Below are positions 8,051 to 18,013 of a stretch of DNA of 64,000 bases, in pieces. The notes beneath the pieces were generated by a model. The model was not told the origin of the DNA, made no database searches, and worked only from the letters and a program-made list of their open reading frames with translations. The stretch spans positions 26,079 to 90,078 of the forward strand of contig UQXJ01000002.1 in the NCBI GenBank assembly GCA_900545015.1. Reading direction: 5' to 3'. The stretch comes from an uncultured Mollicutes bacterium (GTDB lineage: Bacteria > Bacillota_I > Bacilli_A > RFN20 > CAG-826). Numbering within the stretch: position 1 is the first letter of the stretch; the number at the start of each line of letters is the position of its first letter. Position numbers and translations under genes: made by a program.

Positions 8051-9694
8051 ATGAACGATTTAACTAGTAAATTAAAAAACGTTATTAAAGTTGCTTTAAA
8101 GGATGCATTTAATCTTGAAGATCAAGATTCAATTATTGCTATTGAAATTCCTAAAGAAAAAACTCATGGAGATTATTCTTCAAATATTGCGATGAGACTT
8201 GCTAGAGTACTACATAAATCACCAAGTGAAATTGCTAGCATTTTAAAAGTTGAATTAGAAAAAAGTTCATTAATTACAAAAGTTGAAGTTGCTGGACCTG
8301 GTTTTATTAACCTTTTTATTAATCAAGATAGCATCACAAAAGTTATAAAAGACATCTTAACTTTAAAAGAAAAATATGGTCAAACAAACTTTGGAAATAA
8401 TGAAAAAGTTATGGTTGAATATGTTAGTGCAAACCCTACTGGTGATTTACATTTAGGTCATGCTCGTGGTGCTGCTTATGGCGATACATTAACTAGAGTT
8501 TTATCATTCGTTGGATATGATGTTTTAAGAGAATATTATGTTAACGATGCAGGAAACCAAATCGAAACATTAGGTAATTCTTTATACGAAAGATATCGCG
8601 AAGCTTTAGGCTTATCTTTTGACTTATCTAAAATTGGATATCAAGGAAAAGATGTTATTAAGCTTGCTAAAGATATCGCAAAGCAAGATGAGAATAAATG
8701 GGTCGATGATGACTCGATTGAAAGAAAAGATTATTTCAAAAAAGTTGGTACAAAACTTGAATTAGATAAGATTAAAGTTGATTTAGATTTATATAGAGTA
8801 CACTTTGATCACTACCAAAGTGAATTGGACTTATATAGAAGTGGAAAAGTTGAAAAAACATTAGAAGATTTAAAGAAAACTCCATACACATACGAAAACG
8901 AAGGTGCATTATGGTTAAGAACTACAGACTTTGGAGATGATAAAGATAGAGTTCTTGTCAAAAAAGATGGTTCATTAACATATTTCACGCCTGATATTGC
9001 TTATCATACAGATAAATTTAATAGAGGCTACCCACATTTAATTGATATTCTTGGTGCAGACCATCATGGATACATTGCTCGTATCAAAGCTGGAATTAAA
9101 ATTATGGGAAATAATCCAGATGACTTAGAAGTTAAGATTATTCAAATCGTTCGTTTAATGGAAAAAGGCGAAGAAGTTAAGATGAGTAAAAGAACTGGCA
9201 ATGCAGTTACAATTAGAGAACTTTGTGAAGATGTCGGAGTTGATGTAGCTCGTTACTTCTTTATCTCAAAACCAATTATCTCTCACCTTGATTTTGACTT
9301 AGATTTAGCAAGAAAGCAATCAAACGAAAATCCTGTTTATTATATCCAATATGCATTTGCCAGAATGAATTCAATTCTTAAAAAAGATAATAGCTTTGTA
9401 TTAAAAGATTCATATCCATTATTAACAGATGAAAAAGAAATTAACTTAATCAAACACCTTAATGAATTACCAAATTTATTAATAGATGTTGCTAAAGTTA
9501 AAGAAGTTAATATCTTAGCAAATTATTCATACAAATTAGCTCAATATTTCCACTCATTCTATAATGACCTTGTTGTTATAGACAAAGATAATAGAGAATT
9601 AACTGAAGAAAGATTATCTTTAGTAAAAGCTTGTTCAATTGTATTAAAGACTGTATTAAATTTACTTGGAGTAGAAGCTAAGGAGTCAATGTAA
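8051..9694 (+). CDS. argS: Arginyl-tRNA synthetase
   Basis: A 547-residue class I aminoacyl-tRNA synthetase that charges tRNA-Arg. It shows the N-terminal additional (Add1) domain, the adenylate-binding HLGH at 134-137, KMSK at 377-380, and a helical anticodon-binding DALR-type C-terminus. Length is normal for bacterial ArgS. AAAGGAG stands upstream of the ATG. It opens a unit with purB and purA, one base from purB. A cognate tRNA-Arg gene lies 5 kb upstream on the other strand. Confidence 0.97.
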   Translation: MNDLTSKLKNVIKVALKDAFNLEDQDSIIAIEIPKEKTHGDYSSNIAMRLARVLHKSPSEIASILKVELEKSSLITKVEVAGPGFINLFINQDSITKVIKDILTLKEKYGQTNFGNNEKVMVEYVSANPTGDLHLGHARGAAYGDTLTRVLSFVGYDVLREYYVNDAGNQIETLGNSLYERYREALGLSFDLSKIGYQGKDVIKLAKDIAKQDENKWVDDDSIERKDYFKKVGTKLELDKIKVDLDLYRVHFDHYQSELDLYRSGKVEKTLEDLKKTPYTYENEGALWLRTTDFGDDKDRVLVKKDGSLTYFTPDIAYHTDKFNRGYPHLIDILGADHHGYIARIKAGIKIMGNNPDDLEVKIIQIVRLMEKGEEVKMSKRTGNAVTIRELCEDVGVDVARYFFISKPIISHLDFDLDLARKQSNENPVYYIQYAFARMNSILKKDNSFVLKDSYPLLTDEKEINLIKHLNELPNLLIDVAKVKEVNILANYSYKLAQYFHSFYNDLVVIDKDNRELTEERLSLVKACSIVLKTVLNLLGVEAKESM

Positions 9695-9695
9695 T

Positions 9696-10994
9696 ATGAT
9701 AGAGCGTTATAGTGTACCTGAAATAGAAAAAATATTCTCATTAGAAAACAGATATGAAACATTTCTTAAAGTAGAATTAAGTGTTCTTAAAGGTTATGTT
9801 GAACTAGGGATCGTTCCTAAAGAAGACTACATAAAAATAAAAGAAAAAGCACATGTTGATTTGCCTTTAATAAATGAAATCGAACTTGAAACTAAGCATG
9901 ATGTAATTGCATTTACTAGATCTATATCTACAATGCTTGGAGAAGAAAAGAAATGGGTGCATTATAACCTCACTTCAACTGACGTTGTTGATACTTCTTT
10001 AAGTTTAAACATTAAAGAAGCAAATTTTTATATTCTTGAATCGTTAAATAAATTAAAAATTGTTTTAAATAATTTAGCAAAAAAATATAAATACACACCA
10101 ATAATCGGAAGAACTCATGGAATACATGGCGAAGTCACATCTTTTGGATTGAAATGGGCTTTATTTTTAGATGAACTCAATCGTGATATTGAGCGTTTTA
10201 TTTTTGAAAGAAAATATGTTGAAGTCGTTAAAATAAGTGGAACAGTTGGCAATTTTGCTAACCTTCCTTATGAACTTGAAGGACTTGTTGCAACTGATTT
10301 AAAACTTAATAGACCTAATATTTCTACTCAAGTTTTAAGTAGAGATAGACTTTTAGGCTATGTTGGATCTTTGACTCAAATTAGCTCATTATTTGAAAAA
10401 ATCGCCACAGAAATCAGACATTTATCAAGAACTGAAGTCAATGAAGTCAATGAATATTTTTCAAAAAATCAAAAGGGAAGTAGTGCAATGCCACATAAAA
10501 GAAACCCAATTGGATGTGAAAATATCTGTGGCTTAAGTCGTATTGTGAAAGCAAGTTATGAAATTGCTTTAGATAATAATATTTTATGGCATGAAAGAGA
10601 TATTTCACATTCATCAAATGAAAGAATTTATTTACCAGATGATATAAGTTTAATTATTTATACAGCAAATAGATTAAATAGAATTTTATCAAATCTAGTT
10701 GTTCATGAAGATAATATGATTAAAAACATTAATTCTACTTATGGAGTTATTTTTTCAGGCAGAGTTTTAAATCACATTATTGAAAACAAAGAAGTAACAC
10801 GTGAAGAAGTTTATGATGCAATTCAAAAGCTTGCTTTTAAAGCATTAGAAACTCATGTAAATTTAAAGGATCTATTAAAAGAAGATTCATATTTTTCTAG
10901 TTTATTAACAGAAAAAGAATTAAATGACTTATTCTCATACGATTACGTATTTAAAAATATTGATAACATTTATAAAAAAGTGGAGGTTAATTAA
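9696..10994 (+). CDS. purB: Adenylosuccinate lyase
   Basis: A 432-residue member of the fumarase/aspartase superfamily. The signature SSAMPHKRNP lies at residues 262-271 and TSTDVVDT at about 91-98. It splits adenylosuccinate to AMP and fumarate, and SAICAR to AICAR in the de novo pathway. It starts one base after argS and ends directly against the purA start, so it works with PurA to convert IMP to AMP. No other purine-synthesis genes are nearby, so salvage use is possible. Confidence 0.97.
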   Translation: MIERYSVPEIEKIFSLENRYETFLKVELSVLKGYVELGIVPKEDYIKIKEKAHVDLPLINEIELETKHDVIAFTRSISTMLGEEKKWVHYNLTSTDVVDTSLSLNIKEANFYILESLNKLKIVLNNLAKKYKYTPIIGRTHGIHGEVTSFGLKWALFLDELNRDIERFIFERKYVEVVKISGTVGNFANLPYELEGLVATDLKLNRPNISTQVLSRDRLLGYVGSLTQISSLFEKIATEIRHLSRTEVNEVNEYFSKNQKGSSAMPHKRNPIGCENICGLSRIVKASYEIALDNNILWHERDISHSSNERIYLPDDISLIIYTANRLNRILSNLVVHEDNMIKNINSTYGVIFSGRVLNHIIENKEVTREEVYDAIQKLAFKALETHVNLKDLLKEDSYFSSLLTEKELNDLFSYDYVFKNIDNIYKKVEVN

Positions 10995-12272
10995 ATGAAA
11001 TCAATCGTAGTACTCGGCTCTCAATGGGGAGATGAGGGTAAAGGCAAGATTACCAATCTTTATTCTCAAAAAGCTGACATTGTTGTTAGATATCAAGGAG
11101 GCAACAACGCTGGACATACGGTAAAATTTAATGGAATGGAGTTTCATCTTCAAACTATCCCAAGTGGAATTTTTAATAAAAATACATTAAATATCATGGG
11201 AAATGGTATGGTTGTTAACCCATTAGCAGTTTATGATGAAATGCAAACCTTAATTAAGGCTGGATTTGATTGTTCTAATTTAGTTATTTCTTCAAGAGCA
11301 AGCATTGATTTAAATTATCACCTTGAACTTGATGGACTTAAGGAAGCTTTCTTAAAAGATAAAAAAATCGGAACAACTAAAAAAGGAATTGGGCCATGTT
11401 ATACAGATAAAATTAGTAGAGATGGTTTAAAAATGTGCGACTTTATCGATGAAGATTTCCCAAAAATTTATAAAGAACATCTTTTAGAAAAGAATGAAGA
11501 AATAAAAAGATATGGTGGAACTCCAATTGATTATGAAACATCAATTAAAAAATATCTTGAAGTCATTAAGTTCTTAAAACCATACGTTAAAGAAACGATT
11601 TCAATCCTTGAAAAGGCAAAAGAAGAAAATAAAAAGATATTATTTGAAGGCGCTCAAGGAACTATGCTCGATGTTGATTTTGGTACATATCCATATGTTA
11701 CAAGTTCGAACTCAACAAGTGGTGGAGCAATAACTGGTTCTGGAATTGGACTTGGGTATATTGAAGGCGTAGTTGCTATTATAAAAAGCTATACAACTAG
11801 AGTTGGAGAAGGACCATTTGTTACTGAATTATTAGATGAAAAAGGAAGTTTGATTAGAGAAAAAGCTCATGAATATGGCGTTGTAACGCATAGACCAAGA
11901 AGAATTGGATGGCTTGATCTTGTTCAACTTAAATATTCTAGAAATGTTAATGGTTTCAAATATGGTGCATTAATGTTATTTGATATTTTATCAAATCTTG
12001 GCGATATTAATGTTTGTGTTGCTTATGAACTTGATGGAAAAGTTATTGATTATGTTCCAGCTTCATTAAAAGAAACATATAGATGTAAACCAATTTATAA
12101 AACATTCAAAGGTTGGACTGAAGATATTTCAAAGGCAAAAACATATGAAGAATTACCTGAAGCAGCTAAAAATTACATTGAATTTATTGAAGACTTCTTA
12201 AAAATAAAAATTGTAATTATCTCAGTTGGTCCAGATCAAAAAGATACTATTATTAGAGAAGAAATTTTCTAA
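10995..12272 (+). CDS. purA: Adenylosuccinate synthetase
   Basis: A 425-residue GTP-dependent enzyme that joins IMP and aspartate. The P-loop GSQWGDEGKGK at residues 8-18 includes catalytic Asp13, and GNNAGHTV carries the second catalytic His. The mid-protein GTKKGIGPCY segment and the late VVTHRPRRIGWLD loop are standard. Its ATG follows the purB stop without a gap, with GTGGAGG as Shine-Dalgarno inside purB. A terminator follows. Confidence 0.97.
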   Translation: MKSIVVLGSQWGDEGKGKITNLYSQKADIVVRYQGGNNAGHTVKFNGMEFHLQTIPSGIFNKNTLNIMGNGMVVNPLAVYDEMQTLIKAGFDCSNLVISSRASIDLNYHLELDGLKEAFLKDKKIGTTKKGIGPCYTDKISRDGLKMCDFIDEDFPKIYKEHLLEKNEEIKRYGGTPIDYETSIKKYLEVIKFLKPYVKETISILEKAKEENKKILFEGAQGTMLDVDFGTYPYVTSSNSTSGGAITGSGIGLGYIEGVVAIIKSYTTRVGEGPFVTELLDEKGSLIREKAHEYGVVTHRPRRIGWLDLVQLKYSRNVNGFKYGALMLFDILSNLGDINVCVAYELDGKVIDYVPASLKETYRCKPIYKTFKGWTEDISKAKTYEELPEAAKNYIEFIEDFLKIKIVIISVGPDQKDTIIREEIF

Positions 12273-12282
12273 ATAGTGGACT

Positions 12283-12303
12283 TTTGCAGGGTTTTTCATT
12301 AAA
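12283..12303 (+). repeat. Post-stop motif TTTGCARGGTTTTTCAYTAAA, copy 1
   Basis: A 21-base element just after the purA stop. A near-identical copy follows pepT (27286) and a related one is the 3' arm of the terminator at 18611-18643. In copies 1 and 2 the preceding bases (AATAGTGGA / AATAGTTGA) are also alike, and a normal terminator follows a few bases later. Confidence 0.5.
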
Positions 12304-12314
12304 TATACAAATAA

Positions 12315-12340
12315 AACGAGGATTAATCTCCCCGTTTTTT
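12315..12340 (+). terminator. Terminator of argS-purB-purA
   Basis: ACGAGGA-TTAATC-TCCCCGT forms a seven-position stem with one mismatch, followed by six T. Confidence 0.75.
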
Positions 12341-12559
12341 ATTGCCATTTTTTAATTACTATTTAAATTTTAAAGCATCTAATTATTTTTGTGATGCCTT
12401 TGTGTAAATGAAAAAAATTTTTGAACTTTAAATTAAAACTTGAGTAAATAAGTTGTTAAATATTTCACGAGAAAAAGTTCGTTTTTTATTTGTAAAAAAA
12501 GATGCATTAAAAAGTCAAAAAAATACCCTTATATATAATAAAGAAAGAGAACATAAAAA

Positions 12560-12649
12560 ATGGATGAAAATCTTTTGAATTTTGGTGGATTAAATTGGAT
12601 TAAAAGGGGATTTTATTTGCTTAAAATTTATAAGCGAAAATACTCTTGA
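12560..12649 (+). CDS. Possible 29-residue leader peptide of the pot operon
   Basis: ATG to TGA, starting MDENLLNFGGLNW and ending KRKYS. It begins 20 bases after a TATAAT box and ends inside a hairpin (CTCTTG-AAAAA-CAAGAG). The position suggests an upstream control ORF, but there is no strong ribosome site and a frame this short is expected by chance in such sequence. Confidence 0.25.
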   Translation: MDENLLNFGGLNWIKRGFYLLKIYKRKYS

Positions 12650-12921
12650 AAAACAAGAGAAATTTCATTAAAAAATAGTTAAAAAAATCGGTCAAAAAAC
12701 TTGAAGAAAAAAATGAGTAAAAAAAGCGTTAAAATTTTATTAATTTTTTTAACAAAAAATAACATCAATTTTTAATCATTTTTAATATCTAAATATATGA
12801 TTATAATCGTATAATTTTAAAAAGGAAATGTAACAAAAAACACTTACAAAAATCAATTCAAAAAAATGTCAAAAAATTTTTGTTGTTTTTTGTAATATTT
12901 TTCTATATATTTTTGTCTCGT

Positions 12922-12947
12922 AGAAAGAACTTTACTTTCTAATTTTT
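12922..12947 (+). terminator. Hairpin with T run directly before the potA ribosome site
   Basis: AGAAAG-AACTTTA-CTTTCT is a six-pair stem followed by AATTTTT, and the potA Shine-Dalgarno GGAGG begins a base later. It looks like an attenuator or ribosome-access element rather than an end-of-unit terminator, because no gene ends upstream. Confidence 0.4.
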
Positions 12948-12961
12948 GGAGGATTGATAAT

Positions 12962-14635
12962 ATGGAAAATAACTATATTATTGAACTTAAAAATGTTAGT
13001 AGAATCTTCGATGATGAAACTATAGCAGTAGACAATTTTAATTTGTACGTTAGAAAAGGTGAATTTATTACTTTTCTAGGCCCTTCTGGATGTGGAAAAT
13101 CAACTACTTTAAGAATGATTGCTGGTTTTGACTTCCCTTCAAAAGGAGAAATTTTATTAAATGGAAGAGACATTTCTAATCTCCCACCTAATAAAAGACC
13201 AATTAACATGGTATTTCAAAGATACGCATTGTTCCCTCATTTAGATGTTTATGACAACATCGCATTCGGACTTAAACTTAAAAGAATCCCTGTTCCTAAG
13301 AAAGATAAGGAAGGAAATCTTGTTTTAAAAGTCGACTTTAAGAGAATTAGAGAATTAAAAAGAGAATACAATATCATTAAGAGAAATAAGCATCTTGATG
13401 AAAATGAAAAAAATGCAAAATTAAATGAAATTCAAGAAAAGATTGATTATCTTAAAAATACACCAACACAAAGTTATTCATATGCAAGACTTAGTGCAAA
13501 AGCTATAGACGAAAAAGTAGCTAAAGCTTTAAAAATTGTTGATCTTGAAGCACTTGAAGATAGAGATATCTCAACATTAAGTGGTGGACAACAACAAAGA
13601 GTTGCAATTGCTCGTGCAATTGTCAACGAACCAGAAATTCTTTTGCTTGATGAGCCATTAGGAGCTCTCGATCTCAAGATGAGAAAAGATATGCAAATCG
13701 AATTAAAAGAAATGCATAACAAACTTGGCATTACATTTATTTATGTTACTCATGACCAAGAAGAAGCTTTAACAATGAGCGACACAATTGTTGTTATGAA
13801 AGATGGTGTTATTCAACAAATTGGTACACCAAAATCAATTTATGATGAACCAAAGAATGCTTTCGTTGCCGACTTTATTGGTGAATCAAACATTTATAAC
13901 GGAACAATTATCGGAGATAAGAAAGTAAGATTCTTAGATTATAACTTCAATTGTTTAGATTCATTCCCAACAAATGAAAAAGTTGATGTTGTTGTTAGAC
14001 CAGAAGATGTTAAAATCGTTAGCGAAACTGAAGGGATGATTAAAGGTAAAATTGTAACTAAAATCTTTAAAGGCGTTAACTACCAATACACAATTATGAT
14101 TGGTAAAAACGAATTAATGCTTAAAAGTACAGTAAGTTATGATGTTGATGCACTTGTTAATTTAAGAATTGAGCCTGATGGAATTCATATTATGAAGAAA
14201 GACTTCACAATCAATTCTTATACTGATGCTTGGATTAATAAAAATAATGAAGTTATGATTGATGAAGCACCATTTGCATGTGATTTAACTCAATTATTAC
14301 CTGGTTCAACAATCGATGAAGAAGGGTATTTAGTTTCTAAAGATGGCAAACATAAATATGATTTAAATGATGCTGATGTAATTGCTGAAATTCCATTAGA
14401 TAAAATCGATGTTGTCGATGATATCGCTAGTGATGAATGCCAAGCTATTGGTGAAATTATTGACTCAATTTATGTTGGTGACCACTATAGATATATTTTA
14501 AGAACAGAAAGCGAAGAAGATTTCGTCTTTGATTCAACTTATTCTTATAACTTAAACGATAAAATCGGTGTTACAGTTAAAAAAGAAGATATTAAGTTAC
14601 GTTTAAAGAAGGAAATAAACAACTATGAAATTTAG
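12962..14635 (+). CDS. potA: Polyamine ABC transporter ATPase, extended form
   Basis: The ATPase that powers spermidine/putrescine import with PotB and PotC. Walker A GPSGCGKST is at 40-48, the Q-loop FQRYALFPH at about 83-91, LSGGQ at 206-210 and LLLDEPLGALD after it. At 557 residues it is far longer than the usual ~370. An inserted charged helical segment (about residues 108-175) separates the Q-loop from the signature motif, and after the normal TOBE-like C-domain a second related C-terminal stretch follows. Mollicutes PotA proteins are also known to be long and inserted, so this is probably lineage-typical rather than damage. Its 3' end overlaps potB by 11 bases. Confidence 0.93.
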   Translation: MENNYIIELKNVSRIFDDETIAVDNFNLYVRKGEFITFLGPSGCGKSTTLRMIAGFDFPSKGEILLNGRDISNLPPNKRPINMVFQRYALFPHLDVYDNIAFGLKLKRIPVPKKDKEGNLVLKVDFKRIRELKREYNIIKRNKHLDENEKNAKLNEIQEKIDYLKNTPTQSYSYARLSAKAIDEKVAKALKIVDLEALEDRDISTLSGGQQQRVAIARAIVNEPEILLLDEPLGALDLKMRKDMQIELKEMHNKLGITFIYVTHDQEEALTMSDTIVVMKDGVIQQIGTPKSIYDEPKNAFVADFIGESNIYNGTIIGDKKVRFLDYNFNCLDSFPTNEKVDVVVRPEDVKIVSETEGMIKGKIVTKIFKGVNYQYTIMIGKNELMLKSTVSYDVDALVNLRIEPDGIHIMKKDFTINSYTDAWINKNNEVMIDEAPFACDLTQLLPGSTIDEEGYLVSKDGKHKYDLNDADVIAEIPLDKIDVVDDIASDECQAIGEIIDSIYVGDHYRYILRTESEEDFVFDSTYSYNLNDKIGVTVKKEDIKLRLKKEINNYEI

Positions 14636-15419
14636 ATTTCAAAGGAAGTATCTTTGTATTCCTTATGCTTTATTTCTAGTCTTATTTGTTATTATTCCTA
14701 TCTTTTTTATAGTTTATTACGCATTTACTGACGGAAATGGCAATTTCAGTTTTGATTCTCTAGTAGAATTCTTTACAACAACAAATAAAATTAATGTTTT
14801 GATCGAATCACTTTTATTTTCGACGATTAATACAATTATTTGTTTAATTATTGGCTATCCTGTTGCCTACATCTTAGCTAATAAAAAATACAATACAAAT
14901 TATGTTCTTGTTCTTTTATTCGTTATGCCTATGTGGATCAACTTCGTTTTAAGAACAGGTGCGACACGTGACGTTTTAACTTGGCTTGGATTTAATGGAG
15001 GAAGTGCTCCATATACAGCTACAATTATTGGTTTAGTTTATAACTATTTACCATTCGTTATTCTTCCTTTATACACAACAATGCTTAAGCTTGATAAATC
15101 TCAAATCGAAGCTGCTATGGATTTAGGATGCAATAGAGTTCAAGTTTTTACAAGATCTATTATTCCTCAATCTGTTCCTGGAGTTGTTGCTGCGGCACAA
15201 ATGGTTTTTATGCCAACAATGAGTAGCTACGTTATTCCAGAAACATTATCTGAAGGAAAAATCGTTTTATTTGGTAATTCTATTTATTTAGGATTTGCTA
15301 ATAACCAATGGAATTCTTCAAGCTTTATGGCAATCATTATGCTTGCTATTATTGCTATCTCAATGATTATCACTAAAAACTTCAGTGAAAAGAGTGAAGA
15401 TAAGGAGGCAGCATGGTAA
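14625..15419 (+). CDS. potB: Polyamine ABC transporter permease PotB
   Basis: A 264-residue inner-membrane permease with about six helices and the EAA coupling loop (EAAMDLGCNRVQVFTRSIIP at about 164-183) that docks on PotA. It overlaps potA by 11 bases and potC by seven. First of the two permease subunits by operon order and by the position of the EAA loop. Normal length for PotB. Confidence 0.94.
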   Translation: MKFRFQRKYLCIPYALFLVLFVIIPIFFIVYYAFTDGNGNFSFDSLVEFFTTTNKINVLIESLLFSTINTIICLIIGYPVAYILANKKYNTNYVLVLLFVMPMWINFVLRTGATRDVLTWLGFNGGSAPYTATIIGLVYNYLPFVILPLYTTMLKLDKSQIEAAMDLGCNRVQVFTRSIIPQSVPGVVAAAQMVFMPTMSSYVIPETLSEGKIVLFGNSIYLGFANNQWNSSSFMAIIMLAIIAISMIITKNFSEKSEDKEAAW

Positions 15420-16273
15420 AGAAAATATTTGCATACTCATATATTTATTTAATTCTTTTATTGATGTATGTCCCAATTTTAGTTTTAATTGTTTTCTCAT
15501 TTACAAACGCTACATATATTGGAACTTGGAATGGTTTTTCATTCGATTTATATGCAAAATTATTCCAAAGCGAAGAAATTATGATAGCTCTTGGCAACAC
15601 TGTTATTATTGCTGTCATTAGTGCATTATGCTCAACAGTTTTAGGTACACTTGGTGCAATCGGTGCATTCTATTCAAGAAGAAGAGCGAGAACTGCTCTT
15701 GAAAACATAAATCAAATTCCAGTTGTTAATGCTGAAATTGTTATGGCTCTTTCGTTAGTTGTTATGTTCGTCTTTATTGGAAACATTATTTTTAAAGGTG
15801 CTAACTTATTCTCATTCTGGACACTTTTAGTAGGACACATTGTAATTAGTGCTCCATTTGTTTATTTAAATGTTAAACCTAAATTACAACAAATGGATCC
15901 ATCATTATATGAAGCTGCTCTTGATTTAGGATGTTCACCACGTCAAGCATTAAGACATGCAATTCTTCCTGAAATTGTTCCAGGTATCTTTAGTGGATTT
16001 ATGCTTGCAATCACATTATCACTTGATGACTTCATCGTTACTGCTTTTACAAGAGGTAGTGGTTTATTATCAGGCGCAGGAAGCATTGAAACTTTATCAA
16101 CGCTTGTTCAAGCTAAAATTAAAAAAGGACCAATTCCAGCAGAAATGCGTCCTTTAACAACAATCATATTCTTAATTGTTCTTCTTGTAGTTTTTGTTAT
16201 TTCTTTAAATAGAAATAAAGGATCAAAATACAAAATGTCAAAGAGAAGAAAAATGAGAGAAAGGATGAATTAA
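15413..16273 (+). CDS. potC: Polyamine ABC transporter permease PotC
   Basis: A 286-residue second permease with the EAA loop EAALDLGCSPRQALRHAILP and the typical PotC sequence SLDDFIVTAFT right after it. Start at 15413 overlaps potB and is preceded by AAGGAGG. It ends with a highly basic tail (KGSKYKMSKRRKMRERMN), and potD follows after one base. Confidence 0.94.
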   Translation: MVKKIFAYSYIYLILLLMYVPILVLIVFSFTNATYIGTWNGFSFDLYAKLFQSEEIMIALGNTVIIAVISALCSTVLGTLGAIGAFYSRRRARTALENINQIPVVNAEIVMALSLVVMFVFIGNIIFKGANLFSFWTLLVGHIVISAPFVYLNVKPKLQQMDPSLYEAALDLGCSPRQALRHAILPEIVPGIFSGFMLAITLSLDDFIVTAFTRGSGLLSGAGSIETLSTLVQAKIKKGPIPAEMRPLTTIIFLIVLLVVFVISLNRNKGSKYKMSKRRKMRERMN

Positions 16274-16274
16274 A

Positions 16275-18011
16275 ATGAAATTTTATAAAAAAAGTTTATT
16301 TGTTTTATCTCTTTTAAGTTTATCCTTAGTTAATCTTTCAAGCTGCTCTTCTGCAAAAGGTGCATATGATGAAATTATTTATGTTTTAAATGCAGAAGAT
16401 TATATCGATGAATCTTTATTAGGAGCTTTTGAAGATGAAGTCCTTGAAAGAGATGGCAAGAAAATTAAAGTCGTTTATGAAACATATGACACAAACGAAA
16501 CAATGTATAACACTTTAAAAACAGGCAAACAAAATTATGATATTGCTTGCTGCAGTGACTACATGATACAAAGACTTGTAAGAGAAGGTATGGCTAAAAG
16601 CTTTATGCCTGCTTTAAATGATGGATTACTTGATAATTATAAAAATTTAGTTTCCCCATTCTTAGCAAGTTATACAGGCAATAACGATGCAAAACTTAAT
16701 AAAATTGATGTAAATGTCCCTGTTTACGATGAAAATGGAAATATTACAGATTATGAAGAAGGTCATTATCTTAATGAATATGCAATTGGATACATGTGGG
16801 GTACATTAGGCATTATTTATAATCCTGAATTAATTCTTAAAAACAATAATGCTAATTTTAATAGTTACGAAGCAACAAAAGATTTAAGCCACGAAGAAAG
16901 AATTCAATACATCATTGATGATATGTCTTCTTTAAATGGCTGGGATTCGTTATGGAATCCATTATATAAAGGTAATGCTTCTATTAAAGACAGTATGAGA
17001 GATACATATGCTGTTGGAATTATGAAACATTATAAAGATTATTTTGACCCTAATTCTTCTTTATATATCAAAGATTTTGATGCAAGAAATGAACAATTTA
17101 ATAAGTGTGATGATGAGACTATCAAAGCTGTTCAAGGTGAACTTATTAAGTTAAAAGACAATATCTTCGGCTTCGAAGTTGATAGTGGAAAAGATGATAT
17201 CGTCACTCAAAAAGTTGGAATTAATATTGCTTGGAGTGGTGATGCAGTCAATTCTATTGGAAGAGGCTACTTTGCAGATGAAGATTTCGAAGAAGTTCGT
17301 CCTGAAGATAAGCAAGTTAATTTATATTATTCAATTCCTAAATTAGGAGCTAACGTTTGGTTCGATGCATGGTTTTTACCAACACACGAAGATTCATATT
17401 ACGAAACAGATCAATATAAATATGCAATGGAATTCTTAGATTTCTTAAATGATCCTGAAAATGCTGTTGCTAATATGTCTTACAACGGATATACAACATT
17501 TATGGGAAGCGATTCTGATGATTCAAGTGTTCTTGCTTATACATTAGATTCATACGATTTAAGTGATGGTGTTGATGAAGAAGACTTCTCACAATATGAT
17601 TCATACGATTTAAGCTATTATTTCCCATTTGAAGCTACATCTGAACCTCTTAAAATAGAAGCTGGAGAAGGTGAAGATGCTCGTACATTTGAATTTTCAG
17701 ATGAAAATGGCGATGGATACTATGACATTATCGTTCACACTGATTTAAATGCTTATGAAGGAAGAGCATTAATTGCACAATATCCTCAAACAAGTGATGT
17801 TGATTCTTTATATGTAATGAAAGATTTCGGAAACAAAAATAACGATATTGTTCAAATGTGGGAAAACGTAAAAGTTAATCCATTACCTGCTTGGGTAGTT
17901 GTCACTTTATTAGTCTTCTTATTTGGTATAATTGGTTATTTTGGTTCTTACAAATTAATCAGGAAATATAAGCTAAAGAAGAGAAAAGAACTTAGAAAAG
18001 AAGAAAATTAA
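16275..18011 (+). CDS. potD: Polyamine-binding lipoprotein PotD, with extra C-terminal TM anchor
   Basis: A 578-residue extracellular solute-binding protein of the PotD/PotF type. A lipoprotein signal with lipobox LSSC (Cys24) precedes the binding domain; IIYVLNAEDYIDESLLGAFE and WGTLGIIYNP are typical, as is VWFDAWFLP late in the domain. It is about 200 residues longer than E. coli PotD, with an acidic Asp/Tyr-rich stretch (about 410-500). Unusually, a second membrane helix (about 540-562) and a basic tail (KLKKRKELRK) close the protein, so it seems anchored at both ends. Last transporter gene of potABCD. Confidence 0.9.
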   Translation: MKFYKKSLFVLSLLSLSLVNLSSCSSAKGAYDEIIYVLNAEDYIDESLLGAFEDEVLERDGKKIKVVYETYDTNETMYNTLKTGKQNYDIACCSDYMIQRLVREGMAKSFMPALNDGLLDNYKNLVSPFLASYTGNNDAKLNKIDVNVPVYDENGNITDYEEGHYLNEYAIGYMWGTLGIIYNPELILKNNNANFNSYEATKDLSHEERIQYIIDDMSSLNGWDSLWNPLYKGNASIKDSMRDTYAVGIMKHYKDYFDPNSSLYIKDFDARNEQFNKCDDETIKAVQGELIKLKDNIFGFEVDSGKDDIVTQKVGINIAWSGDAVNSIGRGYFADEDFEEVRPEDKQVNLYYSIPKLGANVWFDAWFLPTHEDSYYETDQYKYAMEFLDFLNDPENAVANMSYNGYTTFMGSDSDDSSVLAYTLDSYDLSDGVDEEDFSQYDSYDLSYYFPFEATSEPLKIEAGEGEDARTFEFSDENGDGYYDIIVHTDLNAYEGRALIAQYPQTSDVDSLYVMKDFGNKNNDIVQMWENVKVNPLPAWVVVTLLVFLFGIIGYFGSYKLIRKYKLKKRKELRKEEN

Positions 18012-18013
18012 TT

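Larger units (their letters stand above)
12341..12961. other. 620-base leader/promoter region of the pot operon
   Basis: An exceptionally A/T-rich gap without a normal-sized gene. Two possible promoters are visible: TATAAT at 12534-12539, and a pair of TATAAT boxes eight bases apart at 12802-12807 and 12810-12815. The latter would give an untranslated leader of about 140 bases. Between them lie a 29-codon reading frame (12560-12649), a hairpin over its stop codon (12643-12659), and just before potA a hairpin with a short T run. I see no known riboswitch consensus. Confidence 0.5.
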
